Source of the DNA: a virus
IMG/VR virus record: IMGVR_UViG_3300028766_000108
Span: 1 to 22,957 of that record
Strand: one strand, 5' to 3'
DNA length: 22,957 nucleotides
Shown: positions 6,958-15,428 of the stretch, in pieces
How the letters are laid out: every line of letters starts with the position of its first letter
Numbering within the stretch: the first letter of the stretch is position 1
The notes under the pieces: model-generated
What the model was told of the DNA's origin: nothing
The model's input: the letters and a program-made list of their open reading frames with translations, nothing else
Databases searched by the model: none
Position numbers and translations under genes: made by a program

Positions 6958-9725
6958 TACTGACCTCCTGCTTGAGCCAGTGTCTCACGTACTCGTTTCA
7001 TGATTTTTGTTACTTCGGTCGAGTTGCCTTTGAGGTATGCAGCTGTTTCACGTTCATGTAAGAGCGTAAGCGTATTCTGATATCTCGACCTAGCTTCTAC
7101 GGCAGCTTTGGAACGGCCAGGGAAGAAAGTTTTTACTTGCTTCAAATCATATTGCTGTGCGCTTTCTATGAGTTTCTTATCTCGTTGCCAAGGAGAAAGC
7201 GAGTCTGAACCTTTTATTCCAGGTTGTGTGGAGCGGAAAGCATTGCGTTGGCCAAGTTCTTTGTACCATTTCGAACGTGTGAAAATATCGATATGATTTT
7301 GGATTGCTTGTGAAAATTCTTCAATACCTGCTGTTGTTGTCTTACGACCTAGAAGCGTTCTCATCTTAGGACTGTTCATAAGAACATCTTCCAGTTTCCT
7401 TGCTACAGGTTTTGGAAGTCTGTCCTTGTAGGAGTACATGTATGCTAAAAAGTTAGTCCAGTCTCCACCTTCAGCATTGGATTTCTCAAACTGGATACCG
7501 GACTCTTTGAGGGGATTGAAGTACTCTCGCAAATCCTCTGCTAGAGCATGTGCAGCACTCACATCATCATCTGTCTTTCCAGCAAGTGTATCTACATATT
7601 CTTGCCAGAATTTTGGAGAATTCTTTCCACCTTTTGCAGTAGCAGCCTTGTCTGCGGCAACTTTCCAGTTAAAAGAAATAGCCATTTGATAACCAGTGAC
7701 TTTGCCTGATTTATCATAGTCATAACGAGAGTCAGTGTGTTGAGACGCCGTTTTTATAGAGGGCGCTTTTGGTTGATTCTTCGCAACGTTCTCTGGCCCA
7801 GTTACAGTCCTGGCTTCTGCCGCCTTCTTCACAGCTTCTACTCGCCGCTTGAGCATCGCAGCTTTAGCAACCACCGGCGCTTTCTCAGCACCACCAGGAT
7901 GATTTTTGAATACTTCTTGTGCTTTTGCAAGTTCTTGTTTCCATTCTGCTTGTCCTTCTGGGGTTTTCATATACTCATCTACAAGTTCCTGCCCTTTCAT
8001 TTGCTGAACTTGCGGCACATCAGAATCCATTCTCGATGCCGCTTTGTCAAGCTGTCCATCAAGAAACCCGCGAAGATCACCCCACCTAGCATCATCAGGT
8101 TTGAACTCTGAAATTTTCCATCCCTGCCGGTCAAGAAACTGACGAATGATTCTCATATTAGAGAATACTGTCTTCCACTTCACAGGATCCTTGTCGCTCA
8201 TATCCTGATGAAATTTAAGCCTGTCAAGTTCCTCCATCGGAGCTTTTTCTTCCATTGTAACATGAGCAAGAGCCTCTTCAATAATGGAAGATGCCGCCGG
8301 CCTACCACCCGCCGCCATTACAGAAGCCATGTGAGTCTGATATTGTTCCAAGTACTCTTCTGATGTAGCGCTACGTTTTCCTTGAGCACCTAGATCGGCC
8401 TCATGCTCTGCGGCGGCCATAGCATCTTTCTCGACTCCTTCAGGGAGATGATCGACAAGCTTAGCCGCACCTTTTCCAGCCATAGAAAAGAGAGTGCCCA
8501 TAGCTGCAAATTGAAGTCCCATTTTCCAAGCATCTTTTTTGTCTTCTGAGTCTAGCGTCAGTTCTCCAAAAGCCAACCCCTCTGTACCATAAGTAAGCAT
8601 CTTCGCCGCGGTCTGGCCTACCTTTGATGCGCCGAGAGTCTCCGTGAGATTGGCTAGCATCGGTACGCCTTCAGCAGTGGTTTTTGCAAGTCCAATTCCC
8701 AATTCGGTAGCTTTTCCAATACCGCTAAACAGCGGCAGCAGCATGGCATTCTCCACTACAAACGAAGAGGCTTTCTCGGTAAAGGTTCTAGCAGGTGTTA
8801 CACCAGACCAGAAGTCCTCTTGAGATGCTATGTCATGCATCCACTTTGAACCCCCAGTAGGATTTCGTTCGCCTGTGTCTTCGATTGCTTTGGCTATCCC
8901 GGTAACAAGTCCACTCTCTTTTACTCGATTGTGCATATTCAAATAAAGATTTTGCCATCCAACAAGACCTGTAAAGTCTCCGCTGCGAATGGAGTCTTCC
9001 ATAGCTACTATAGGAAGACCGGTAATATTTGTGATTGTACGAAGCGCATTTGCAGTTTCTCCAATAGCACTGTCTAAGCCTTCGAGAGCGCCTTTAACCA
9101 TTGGATTTCTATAGGCTTGTGCTGGATCATAAGACAGCCCAGATTTCCAAGCGTTACGAAGCCATAAATCCCTTGATAACGGTGCAGCACCCATCTTCTG
9201 ATACAGCGGCGCTAGAGCCTCATCGTAGTATCTTGAGGCGAGAGCGAGCTTTTCTGAGTCGGTTTTTCCTGCAAACTTCGGTGCTTCTTGTGACCAGCGA
9301 CTCAAACTGTTTGCAAGTCCATCATAAGGATCATCAAACAAGAAAGGATTCAGGCTGGTATCCTTCACAGCTTGTATCTTCTCTTTGGATTGCAGAGAGT
9401 TGATACTGTGATACTGCTGTTTGATCTCAGCAACCTTCGACTGTTGGATAAAATCAGCCATGCCTTCTTGCAATGCGAAACGAAGGTTAGTCTGAGGCTG
9501 GCTTATCTGGATCGAAGAACCGCTTGATTTTCCTGGCGCCTTGATTGATTGTGTCGATGGTCTGCTCGGCATCATGGCTGATGATACCCGCGCCGTAGTG
9601 GCCTTTAATAAGGAGTCTGTCTGCTGTTGAAACGCTTGACTTCCAGGGCTTGCCTGTTCTTGGATCGAGGTCGGCACTGCTCCCTGTGCCGGTGCTTGTG
9701 GTTGCGCTTCCTGTGCTTGTGCCAT
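6957..9725 (-). CDS. Large internal virion / ejection protein
   Basis: I place the start at 9725 (922 residues, MAQAQEAQPQ), where GGAG sits six bases upstream; an in-frame ATG at 9737 is possible, and one at 9462 would avoid the overlap. The first 80 residues are Gln/Ser/Pro-rich and overlap the upstream gene. A helical region follows (KLALASRYYDEALAPLYQKM, about residues 160-178). A hydrophobic, Gly/Ala-rich stretch at about 320-420 (VVENAMLLPLFSGIGK; LQFAAMGTLFSMAGKG) could insert into a membrane. The rest is charged helix. This fits the giant ejection proteins of podoviruses. No lytic transglycosylase or other enzyme motif was recognised. The stop overlaps the next start (TAATG). Confidence 0.62.
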   Translation of the reverse strand: MAQAQEAQPQAPAQGAVPTSIQEQASPGSQAFQQQTDSLLKATTARVSSAMMPSRPSTQSIKAPGKSSGSSIQISQPQTNLRFALQEGMADFIQQSKVAEIKQQYHSINSLQSKEKIQAVKDTSLNPFLFDDPYDGLANSLSRWSQEAPKFAGKTDSEKLALASRYYDEALAPLYQKMGAAPLSRDLWLRNAWKSGLSYDPAQAYRNPMVKGALEGLDSAIGETANALRTITNITGLPIVAMEDSIRSGDFTGLVGWQNLYLNMHNRVKESGLVTGIAKAIEDTGERNPTGGSKWMHDIASQEDFWSGVTPARTFTEKASSFVVENAMLLPLFSGIGKATELGIGLAKTTAEGVPMLANLTETLGASKVGQTAAKMLTYGTEGLAFGELTLDSEDKKDAWKMGLQFAAMGTLFSMAGKGAAKLVDHLPEGVEKDAMAAAEHEADLGAQGKRSATSEEYLEQYQTHMASVMAAGGRPAASSIIEEALAHVTMEEKAPMEELDRLKFHQDMSDKDPVKWKTVFSNMRIIRQFLDRQGWKISEFKPDDARWGDLRGFLDGQLDKAASRMDSDVPQVQQMKGQELVDEYMKTPEGQAEWKQELAKAQEVFKNHPGGAEKAPVVAKAAMLKRRVEAVKKAAEARTVTGPENVAKNQPKAPSIKTASQHTDSRYDYDKSGKVTGYQMAISFNWKVAADKAATAKGGKNSPKFWQEYVDTLAGKTDDDVSAAHALAEDLREYFNPLKESGIQFEKSNAEGGDWTNFLAYMYSYKDRLPKPVARKLEDVLMNSPKMRTLLGRKTTTAGIEEFSQAIQNHIDIFTRSKWYKELGQRNAFRSTQPGIKGSDSLSPWQRDKKLIESAQQYDLKQVKTFFPGRSKAAVEARSRYQNTLTLLHERETAAYLKGNSTEVTKIMKRVRETLAQAGGQ

Positions 9726-10947
9726 TTCCTGCTCCATCTCCTACATGTACAGTAGGAACTTGTAAACGAGAATCATCAACTTTGAGACCGAGACCTTTGG
9801 CGATCACATTGCGATTAAGCAAAAAGGCATTTTTTGCCTGCTCGTCGATAGCGTCAATGGATTGAAGCTGTCGCCGAATCTCAGCCTGTCTGCTAGAAGA
9901 TGGACCTTTATCAAGTTCGGCATTTAATGCTTGACGACTTTTTTGATTCTCAGTAGCGGATGTTCCATAGTTTTTCTGAGCTTCGTTAAAAGCTTTTAGA
10001 ACTTCGATTGGATTTCCCTGTTTGAGATTCTCCAGTGCGACTTGTGTACCAGCTCTGTAACGTTCCAACGCAGCTGCGGCAGCGTTATCCTTGTCTGCCT
10101 GTTTATTTTTGAGTATCTGCTCGTCAAGTTTGGTTCCAGAGTCAATAGCAGCTTTTCTTAGCTCAGTCGCAGCTTCAATATTCTTAACATCCAATGCACC
10201 TCGAGCTTTTAGCTGAGCAGCGAAAATTGGTCCCATAGCCTTAACCGTCTCAAGCTGTTCTTTTCGTTGCGCCAAAGCGGCCTGATACTGGGCCTGGGCT
10301 TGTACATTTGGACCCATCTGAGTAGGTGTCTTTTGCTGGAACTGCTCGGCATAGTCAAGATGCTGTTGAGCCATTTGCTTACCTTGAGCTACACCTTGAT
10401 GCTCCAGAGTTTTGTTTGCTTGAGGATCAGTAAAGTCAATGTTAAAGCCCTTTGCGATTTGCTTCCTGAGCTTATCGTTTGAAAGTATACCATTCATTAC
10501 AGCTTTGTTTCGCTCTGCCGCTGCCTTGGCATCTGCATTGTTTGGATCTTGCTTTAGTACTTGCTGCGCTTGGTCCATACCCTGCTGAGCCACAAGCAAT
10601 TGCTGTGTAGCAGAAGCGACTTCTACTTTCTGCTTGTTCTGCTTTTCCGTCTCCGCAGTAGCCAGCATGTGCGTGACTCCGCGAATTGTATTTCCGATTC
10701 CCTGCACTTGTGCATTGTGCCTTCCAACAACCTCTCGATTGTCCATATGCATAGGTGCAAGTTGCGTTTGCGGTTGCATCATAGAAGACGGCACCTGCCC
10801 AGCATGGCCACCTGCTACAGGTGTTGCAGCCTTCACAGCAAGCGACTGGAGATTCTCTTTATTTCCACCTAGAATCTGCTCCAGCACCTGCGCTGGATTG
10901 AAACTTGATCCTTGATTTACGCTCGTTGGTACTGTCGAGTCAGGCAT
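9487..10947 (-). CDS. Probable internal virion / ejection protein
   Basis: The 486-residue product is a long, charged, Gln/Ala/Lys-rich helical protein. Residues about 75-380 are almost unbroken helix with coiled-coil character (AKAAAERNKAVMNGILSNDK; DAVE-type heptads are not perfect). A Thr/Gly/Ser linker follows near 405-425, then a small folded C-terminal part (DPRTGKPWKSSVSTADRLL). In order and composition it fits the middle ejection protein of podoviruses, which helps build a channel through the envelope. No enzyme motif is visible. The start has TAGGAG containing the upstream stop codon. Its last 240 bases also encode the N-terminus of the next gene in another frame. Confidence 0.55.
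   Translation of the reverse strand: MPDSTVPTSVNQGSSFNPAQVLEQILGGNKENLQSLAVKAATPVAGGHAGQVPSSMMQPQTQLAPMHMDNREVVGRHNAQVQGIGNTIRGVTHMLATAETEKQNKQKVEVASATQQLLVAQQGMDQAQQVLKQDPNNADAKAAAERNKAVMNGILSNDKLRKQIAKGFNIDFTDPQANKTLEHQGVAQGKQMAQQHLDYAEQFQQKTPTQMGPNVQAQAQYQAALAQRKEQLETVKAMGPIFAAQLKARGALDVKNIEAATELRKAAIDSGTKLDEQILKNKQADKDNAAAAALERYRAGTQVALENLKQGNPIEVLKAFNEAQKNYGTSATENQKSRQALNAELDKGPSSSRQAEIRRQLQSIDAIDEQAKNAFLLNRNVIAKGLGLKVDDSRLQVPTVHVGDGAGNGTSTGSATTSTGTGSSADLDPRTGKPWKSSVSTADRLLIKGHYGAGIISHDAEQTIDTINQGARKIKRFFDPDKPASD
9722..9735 (-). promoter_or_regulatory. Nested ribosome-binding site and start of the 922-residue gene
   Basis: The coding-strand 14-mer GGAGCAGGAAATGG places GGAG six bases before an ATG (9725). 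The same bases encode Gly-Ala-Gly-Asn-Gly in the upstream gene. An ATG at 9737 in the same frame touches AGGAG without spacing and is less likely the start. The identical 14-mer occurs at 19808-19821 with the same arrangement. Confidence 0.55.
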
Positions 10948-10955
10948 ATCTTCTC

Positions 10956-11828
10956 CTATTCAAACGCATCCTCAGAATCACCAATTACAGAACCCCAGTC
11001 TGTGTTGTCAGCTACCATTGCCGAGGTATCTACTCCTGCAATCTGAGAGTTTCCGGCCGCCGCAGTAGAAGCAACCGAAGAATTTGATGGAACTGAAGCT
11101 GCTCCAGCATTTCCTGTGTTTGTAGCTCCACTGCTACCGTGTATAACAGCTCCCACATCTTGTGAAATATCACCCACCACATTTCCAAGCGTGCTCCATG
11201 CACTTGTGGCAGTTTCAGCTGCTGCTTTGTTTTCCATACCACTAAGCAGAGAGGCTGTTAGCTGCTCCTGTGACTGTGTAAGATTAGCACTCTCACCAGC
11301 AACTGCGGCTGTTTCTTGAGATTGTAGATTTGAATCTGCGATAGCTGCAACACTGCTGTTCGCTGAAACTCCACCTGCGCCAAGAGCAGCGTTTGTATTA
11401 GCTTGAGCTGTTGCCATTTGAGGCTGGAGAGATTGGATATACTCTTGGAGAATAGTAGAGTCTGTGCCGCTCATACCATTAAGAAGAGAATAAAGAGATC
11501 CTCCAACGCCAGAACCGTAGATATCATCAAGTTGCTTCTGAAGAGCATTCTGACCATTAGGGTTGTTTGCATTTGTGATAAATCCATTCGTCGATGAAGA
11601 AGCAGAGGTGCTCGTTGCGGGAACCGCACTACCTGTAGTCGAAGCCTGTGCTGTGTTAACACCGCCAAGATTAGGTGCAGAAGGAACGAGTGGATTCGAT
11701 CCTGTGGGTGTCGTAGGACTTCCAGGAATCCCTTTTCCAATAATAGACTGCATAGTTCCGCCAGTCTTTGGAGTGGTCTGGTTATTCCCAGCTGGATTAG
11801 AATAAGGCACCATGTTATTCGTTGCCAT
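10956..11828 (-). CDS. Probable internal virion protein (gp14-like)
   Basis: The 290-residue product has a low-complexity N-terminal third rich in Pro, Thr, Ser and Asn, then a helical core from about residue 95 to 235. The core begins LDDIYGSGVGGSLYSLLNGM and continues with a long Ala/Gln/Asn-rich helix (LQPQMATAQANTNAALGAGG). The C-terminus is again low-complexity Ser/Ala/Gly. Ala- and Gln-rich helical proteins placed after the adaptor and before two giant proteins correspond in order to the smallest T7 ejection protein, which is stored in the head and leaves with DNA. That match is by position and composition, not by a motif. The gene's stop codon (TAG) lies in the TAGGAG site of the next gene. 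Confidence 0.55.
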   Translation of the reverse strand: MATNNMVPYSNPAGNNQTTPKTGGTMQSIIGKGIPGSPTTPTGSNPLVPSAPNLGGVNTAQASTTGSAVPATSTSASSSTNGFITNANNPNGQNALQKQLDDIYGSGVGGSLYSLLNGMSGTDSTILQEYIQSLQPQMATAQANTNAALGAGGVSANSSVAAIADSNLQSQETAAVAGESANLTQSQEQLTASLLSGMENKAAAETATSAWSTLGNVVGDISQDVGAVIHGSSGATNTGNAGAASVPSNSSVASTAAAGNSQIAGVDTSAMVADNTDWGSVIGDSEDAFE

Positions 11829-12574
11829 TAAACACTTCCCTTCCGCAGTCTCATCCTGCGAGTTGTAGTAACTTGATCTCGGTTACGCTGAGAAGTGCGT
11901 TGGAAAATAAGCCCCGGCGCACCTTCAATACCACCGCTGGTTTGGAACTTCTGATCTCCATAGAGCGAGGAATGGAGTTCTTGCTTTTTATTTGCGAGAT
12001 TAAGTTGCGGCGCAAGCCTAATTGCTACTGCATACTCTAGAATCTCCTGCCATTCATCAGCCATCAAGATTGGAGTGTCTTCAGCAAAACCATTAGGTGT
12101 CTCAGTTAGCGGATGCTGCTTTTGATAACGCATATAGCAAGCATAGCTGTTATTTGGCATTGAGCCAATCAAAATCTGATTGTTATTCCGACTCCAGTAA
12201 AGTGGCAGTCCAGGAATATTGAGAAGCACTTCGATTGAGTCAAAGCTTCTGAACTTTAGATCATACCCTGCGTTAGTTTCGTTGTTTGTCGCACTCGGCA
12301 CCACAAAAGGATCGTTATAAATAAAGAACGAATTCACCTTTGTGACATCCAAAGGTGCATCAGCAGTGGCTAGAAAGTAACTGGGCGCATAGCTATTCTG
12401 ATAAGCAACGAAGTTTGTCAGCGGCCCTGTGACTTCTAGCAGTGGGTGCTTGTAATCCGTTGTAAGCTCTAGCATAGCTTTTCGGATAGCCTCATTAACT
12501 GTTCCCGTAGCCACAGGCCTATTCATCAACAAACCTTGAATACCCACATAACAATCACCGGCTTGAAAACTCAT
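11828..12574 (-). CDS. Head-tail adaptor-like protein
   Basis: The 248-residue product resembles podovirus adaptor proteins (T7 gp11 or P22 gp4 type) that sit on the portal and receive the tail nozzle. Seen: an N-terminal helical part (NEAIRKAMLELTTDY, about residues 27-41), a central beta section with FDSIEVLLNIPGLPLYWSRN, and a helical WQEILEYAVAIRLAPQLNLA (about 176-195), the kind of helix common in adaptors. The C-terminal tail is basic (TTTRRMRLRKGSV), suitable for contact with DNA or the portal. The start has TAAGGAG, with TAA the upstream stop. The gene overlaps the next by TAATG. Another tail-accessory identity remains possible. Confidence 0.52.
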   Translation of the reverse strand: MSFQAGDCYVGIQGLLMNRPVATGTVNEAIRKAMLELTTDYKHPLLEVTGPLTNFVAYQNSYAPSYFLATADAPLDVTKVNSFFIYNDPFVVPSATNNETNAGYDLKFRSFDSIEVLLNIPGLPLYWSRNNNQILIGSMPNNSYACYMRYQKQHPLTETPNGFAEDTPILMADEWQEILEYAVAIRLAPQLNLANKKQELHSSLYGDQKFQTSGGIEGAPGLIFQRTSQRNRDQVTTTRRMRLRKGSV

Positions 12575-12585
12575 TTTGAGACTCC

Positions 12586-12975
12586 TTAGAACACATACAC
12601 AGTAGCATTTACTGTTGCATCACTCGGTGCGAGATAGATATAGGTTGCTGTTGCTGTAGTTGGTTGCCATACTTGAAGTTGCTTATCCGAGTTTACAAGA
12701 TGTACTCCGATTGGCTGCCGCTGAAGACCGTGATTGACTGCAATCGCTGTACCGGTAGTTGTCCATTTATTAGCTTGCGTAGAAGACGCTGCTCCAATCC
12801 GTATCAATACACCTGAGCTATTTCCCTGTCCAAACTCGCTCCAGTTTCCAGTAGCATCTTTTCCAGTTGGAATACCCATATCCACATTACCATTGAGTGT
12901 TTGATGCACACTCTGCGCCCATCGAAGAGTATCTCCAGAAACACCAGCTGATACAGGATTCTGTGTCTTTGCCAT
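12586..12975 (-). CDS. Small beta-sandwich tail protein
   Basis: The 129-residue product has a short N-terminal helix (SGDTLRWAQSVHQTLNGNVDMG) and then a beta-rich domain. It carries the NHGLQRQPIGVHLVN-type segment (about residues 78-92), which I associate with small beta domains of phage tail accessories and fibre attachment proteins. The C-terminus ends in a strand pair (TYIYLAPSDATVNATVYVF). It starts at a TAATG overlap with the nozzle gene, and its TAA stop is part of the TAAGGAG site of the adaptor-like gene, so it is coupled on both sides. A tail-accessory role, such as docking the fibre, is likely but not proven. Confidence 0.65.
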   Translation of the reverse strand: MAKTQNPVSAGVSGDTLRWAQSVHQTLNGNVDMGIPTGKDATGNWSEFGQGNSSGVLIRIGAASSTQANKWTTTGTAIAVNHGLQRQPIGVHLVNSDKQLQVWQPTTATATYIYLAPSDATVNATVYVF

Positions 12976-15116
12976 TATACCGGCCTCTGTGAAGGATCAA
13001 AGGATGCGTACATTTGGATCTTCGAAAAGCGAATCTGCGCAGTATCAGAATTTCCAAAAGGTTGTATCTGAATCTGCAACTGAGGAGAATGCACTGTGAA
13101 AGCTCCCGCCGTGGTCGTTGTTTGTGGATATATCTGCACCTCGATTGGATTACCAGAAAGGGTATTATAGGTTGCTGGCTGCAAAATAAGCGTAGAAAAT
13201 ATAATACCGTTGATGTAAAACGTCACTGTAGTATCTGCTGTGACATTTGCCCATAGCGCAATGTACAAAGCATCAACTGTGATATCTCTGCCAAAAAGAA
13301 GCTCCTCTTGAGGAAATGTAACAAATGGTGCAATTGATCTTGAGTTAACATTGGCCAATCCTTCAGTTAAACTAATAGCAACTAAAGAAGTCGGACGACC
13401 TTCCTGAAATACCAGTACCGGCGAGTAGGCTGTGAGATTGGCTACTCCTTGATCAAAAGCAAGAATATCGCAAAAGATTTCGTTTCCAGTGGGAGTACCA
13501 GTGTATGAGAACACTTGCCAAGTGTTGTTGGAAGTATTATATAAAAACGTACTTCCACCAATCATAAATAAAATAACTGGCCAGGTATCTCCACCGATTG
13601 TAACTGCACATGCAACGCTTCCAGTAAGGGCAGCTTGAGATTGAAGAAGACTGAAAAACAACGCCTTGATTTTATTACCAATCGGACTTATCGTACTAGA
13701 AAGCTGAAAAATATTCGTGTTTCCAACATATGCACCAGTTTGATCATATGCACACACAAGTTGCGAATCCTGCGCACCTTCTCCAGAGTCACCAAGTCCA
13801 ATATGCGAAAACTGAAATGGATCAGCACCGCTTCCTAGAGCAGTTGCATAAGACAATCCCTCAGAGCGAATGATGAAAGCGGTATTGTTTGAAACTACCA
13901 GACCAGTTAAAGAATCTCCAATATCTGCAAGTTGTGTAAAGCCAGCTCCAGTAATATTCCCAGAGCCGTCTTCAGGTGACCACTCATCTAAATCTTCTGC
14001 TGCACTCCATGAAAAAATCATACTCGTATCTTGTACAACGTTATTAAGCGCTGGAATATTTCCAAGACCAATCAAAGAACCTGCGAACTTTCGAAGTATT
14101 TGAACCCCGGCATAAAGTGACGAAACTTTGAACAAACCGGGACCAGCATACTTTAAGATCATCGGTCCAAGGCCGGCCATGTATAGAGTACCGCCTACCG
14201 AGGCAGTAGAAATATTTGACGACTTAAATACAGGTTGAGTAGTATAAGCATCTGTTCCACCTTGGAGATTCGTAGGTCCGAAAGTCACAGGAGCGGCGGG
14301 AAAATAGTACGGTATTCCGCGACTAGTACTACCATTTGTTGAAGCATCTGCCACTTGATAATTGTTTCCTGCTGCTCCATTAGCAGAAGAATCGGCATTG
14401 GCAGTTATTACAATACCAAGACCATCAGTTGATGCAGAAGCAAAGACAGCATCGAAACCAGGCGCGCCGTTGAAAACTGTGTTAAACTGTGTAACAAATG
14501 CTGCTACGACCTCCGCTACTGTTTGGGGCGCACCAACAGCTATCGAGACAGTAGCAATAAGCCCACCTGATAGATACACACCAAGTGCCAAGGTTCCATA
14601 ATAGTATGCTTTATCTCCCAAGAGAGCTATTGGACCCAGTGGACTGAGTATTGGTAGCGTAATCGAAGCCACTGTCGGTGGAAATATAGGAGGTAAAAAC
14701 CGTACTGAAAAAGTATCGTTTCCGATAAGTGCCGGTGCTCCATATGTATTATAATTCCACGAGGTCATATAGAAGGTATAGACTATCCCATTAAGAGTAG
14801 ATCCATCTGGGGCCTCAGCAAATCCAAGAGCATAATTTAACTGCCCAAGTGGAGAACTGTAAAACGTTCCTACTTTAAGTAACGTGACTCCCATTGTACC
14901 AGACCAAAGAGTAGGGAATACCACCGACTGCCAGTTAGCAACGCATAGCTTGTTATCTACAACTACAAAACCATCCGAGGCAGCAAAACATTTACCATCG
15001 ATATAAGCTGGCGGCGCAGACGTATCCACGCCGCCAAAAGGAGCTTCAAGACCGCCATAGGTAATTTCGACTCCTAAATTACCATTTGCGAGTTTTTCTG
15101 TTTTCGCGTGTCCCAT
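12975..15116 (-). CDS. Tail nozzle/hub protein (P22 gp10 / T7 gp12-like)
   Basis: The 713-residue product is a large beta-rich protein that probably forms the tube or hub below the adaptor, through which DNA leaves. The clearest sign is FSWSAAEDLDEWSPEDGSGN (about residues 368-387), which resembles the R/S-W-S...W motif of podovirus nozzle and packaged-DNA stabilisation proteins. Strand repeats around it suggest a beta-propeller. Residues about 180-275 look like an inserted domain, with SIAVGAPQTVAEVVAAFVTQ and then TDGLGIVITANADSSANGAAG, a strand-helix pattern known from other phage tail proteins. The start has TTAGGAG upstream. The gene ends in a TAATG overlap with the next gene. Family assignment is by pattern and context only. 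Confidence 0.68.
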   Translation of the reverse strand: MGHAKTEKLANGNLGVEITYGGLEAPFGGVDTSAPPAYIDGKCFAASDGFVVVDNKLCVANWQSVVFPTLWSGTMGVTLLKVGTFYSSPLGQLNYALGFAEAPDGSTLNGIVYTFYMTSWNYNTYGAPALIGNDTFSVRFLPPIFPPTVASITLPILSPLGPIALLGDKAYYYGTLALGVYLSGGLIATVSIAVGAPQTVAEVVAAFVTQFNTVFNGAPGFDAVFASASTDGLGIVITANADSSANGAAGNNYQVADASTNGSTSRGIPYYFPAAPVTFGPTNLQGGTDAYTTQPVFKSSNISTASVGGTLYMAGLGPMILKYAGPGLFKVSSLYAGVQILRKFAGSLIGLGNIPALNNVVQDTSMIFSWSAAEDLDEWSPEDGSGNITGAGFTQLADIGDSLTGLVVSNNTAFIIRSEGLSYATALGSGADPFQFSHIGLGDSGEGAQDSQLVCAYDQTGAYVGNTNIFQLSSTISPIGNKIKALFFSLLQSQAALTGSVACAVTIGGDTWPVILFMIGGSTFLYNTSNNTWQVFSYTGTPTGNEIFCDILAFDQGVANLTAYSPVLVFQEGRPTSLVAISLTEGLANVNSRSIAPFVTFPQEELLFGRDITVDALYIALWANVTADTTVTFYINGIIFSTLILQPATYNTLSGNPIEVQIYPQTTTTAGAFTVHSPQLQIQIQPFGNSDTAQIRFSKIQMYASFDPSQRPV

Positions 15117-15139
15117 GGAAACTCCTAAGCTTTGCCCGC

Positions 15140-15415
15140 TTACTTTGTTCCGAGGTACAGATTAACTTCTCCAGTGAAGGTACCGCTAAACGTAAGCGGC
15201 CCGCTCATCCAGCCAAGTTCTTGAAAGTTTACAGCACTTCCATCAGCCGGAAAAGTCCATTGAAATGCGCGACCAGCTACATCTGTGATGATAAATGTCT
15301 GAGCCGCTACCGCACCGGTCCAAGTACCACCTTTAAACTTTACATTTGCTGTTCCAAAAGGAGTGGTGCCAGCACCAGTAATCTTCCAGATACGGCCTGA
15401 GTAATCATTTGCCAT
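15140..15415 (-). CDS. Small beta-rich structural protein
   Basis: This 91-residue protein is not recognised. It is nearly all short strands with aromatic and Thr residues (GRIWKITGAGTTPFGTANVK; GRAFQWTFPADGS; GPLTFSGTFTGEVNLYLG), which fits a small beta-barrel or beta-sandwich. The start has AAAGGAG six bases upstream, and the gene lies between the 230-residue structural gene and the nozzle-like gene with short spacers on both sides. Size and context suggest a small decoration or connector protein of the virion; that is inference. Confidence 0.62.
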   Translation of the reverse strand: MANDYSGRIWKITGAGTTPFGTANVKFKGGTWTGAVAAQTFIITDVAGRAFQWTFPADGSAVNFQELGWMSGPLTFSGTFTGEVNLYLGTK

Positions 15416-15428
15416 CTGCTACTCCTTT

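Noticed and set aside
11563-11805. An 80-residue plus-strand frame rich in Val, Pro and Gly
   Set aside because: It is the reverse complement of the Thr/Ala/Pro-rich, low-complexity N-terminus of the 290-residue protein, which gives open antisense frames by composition.
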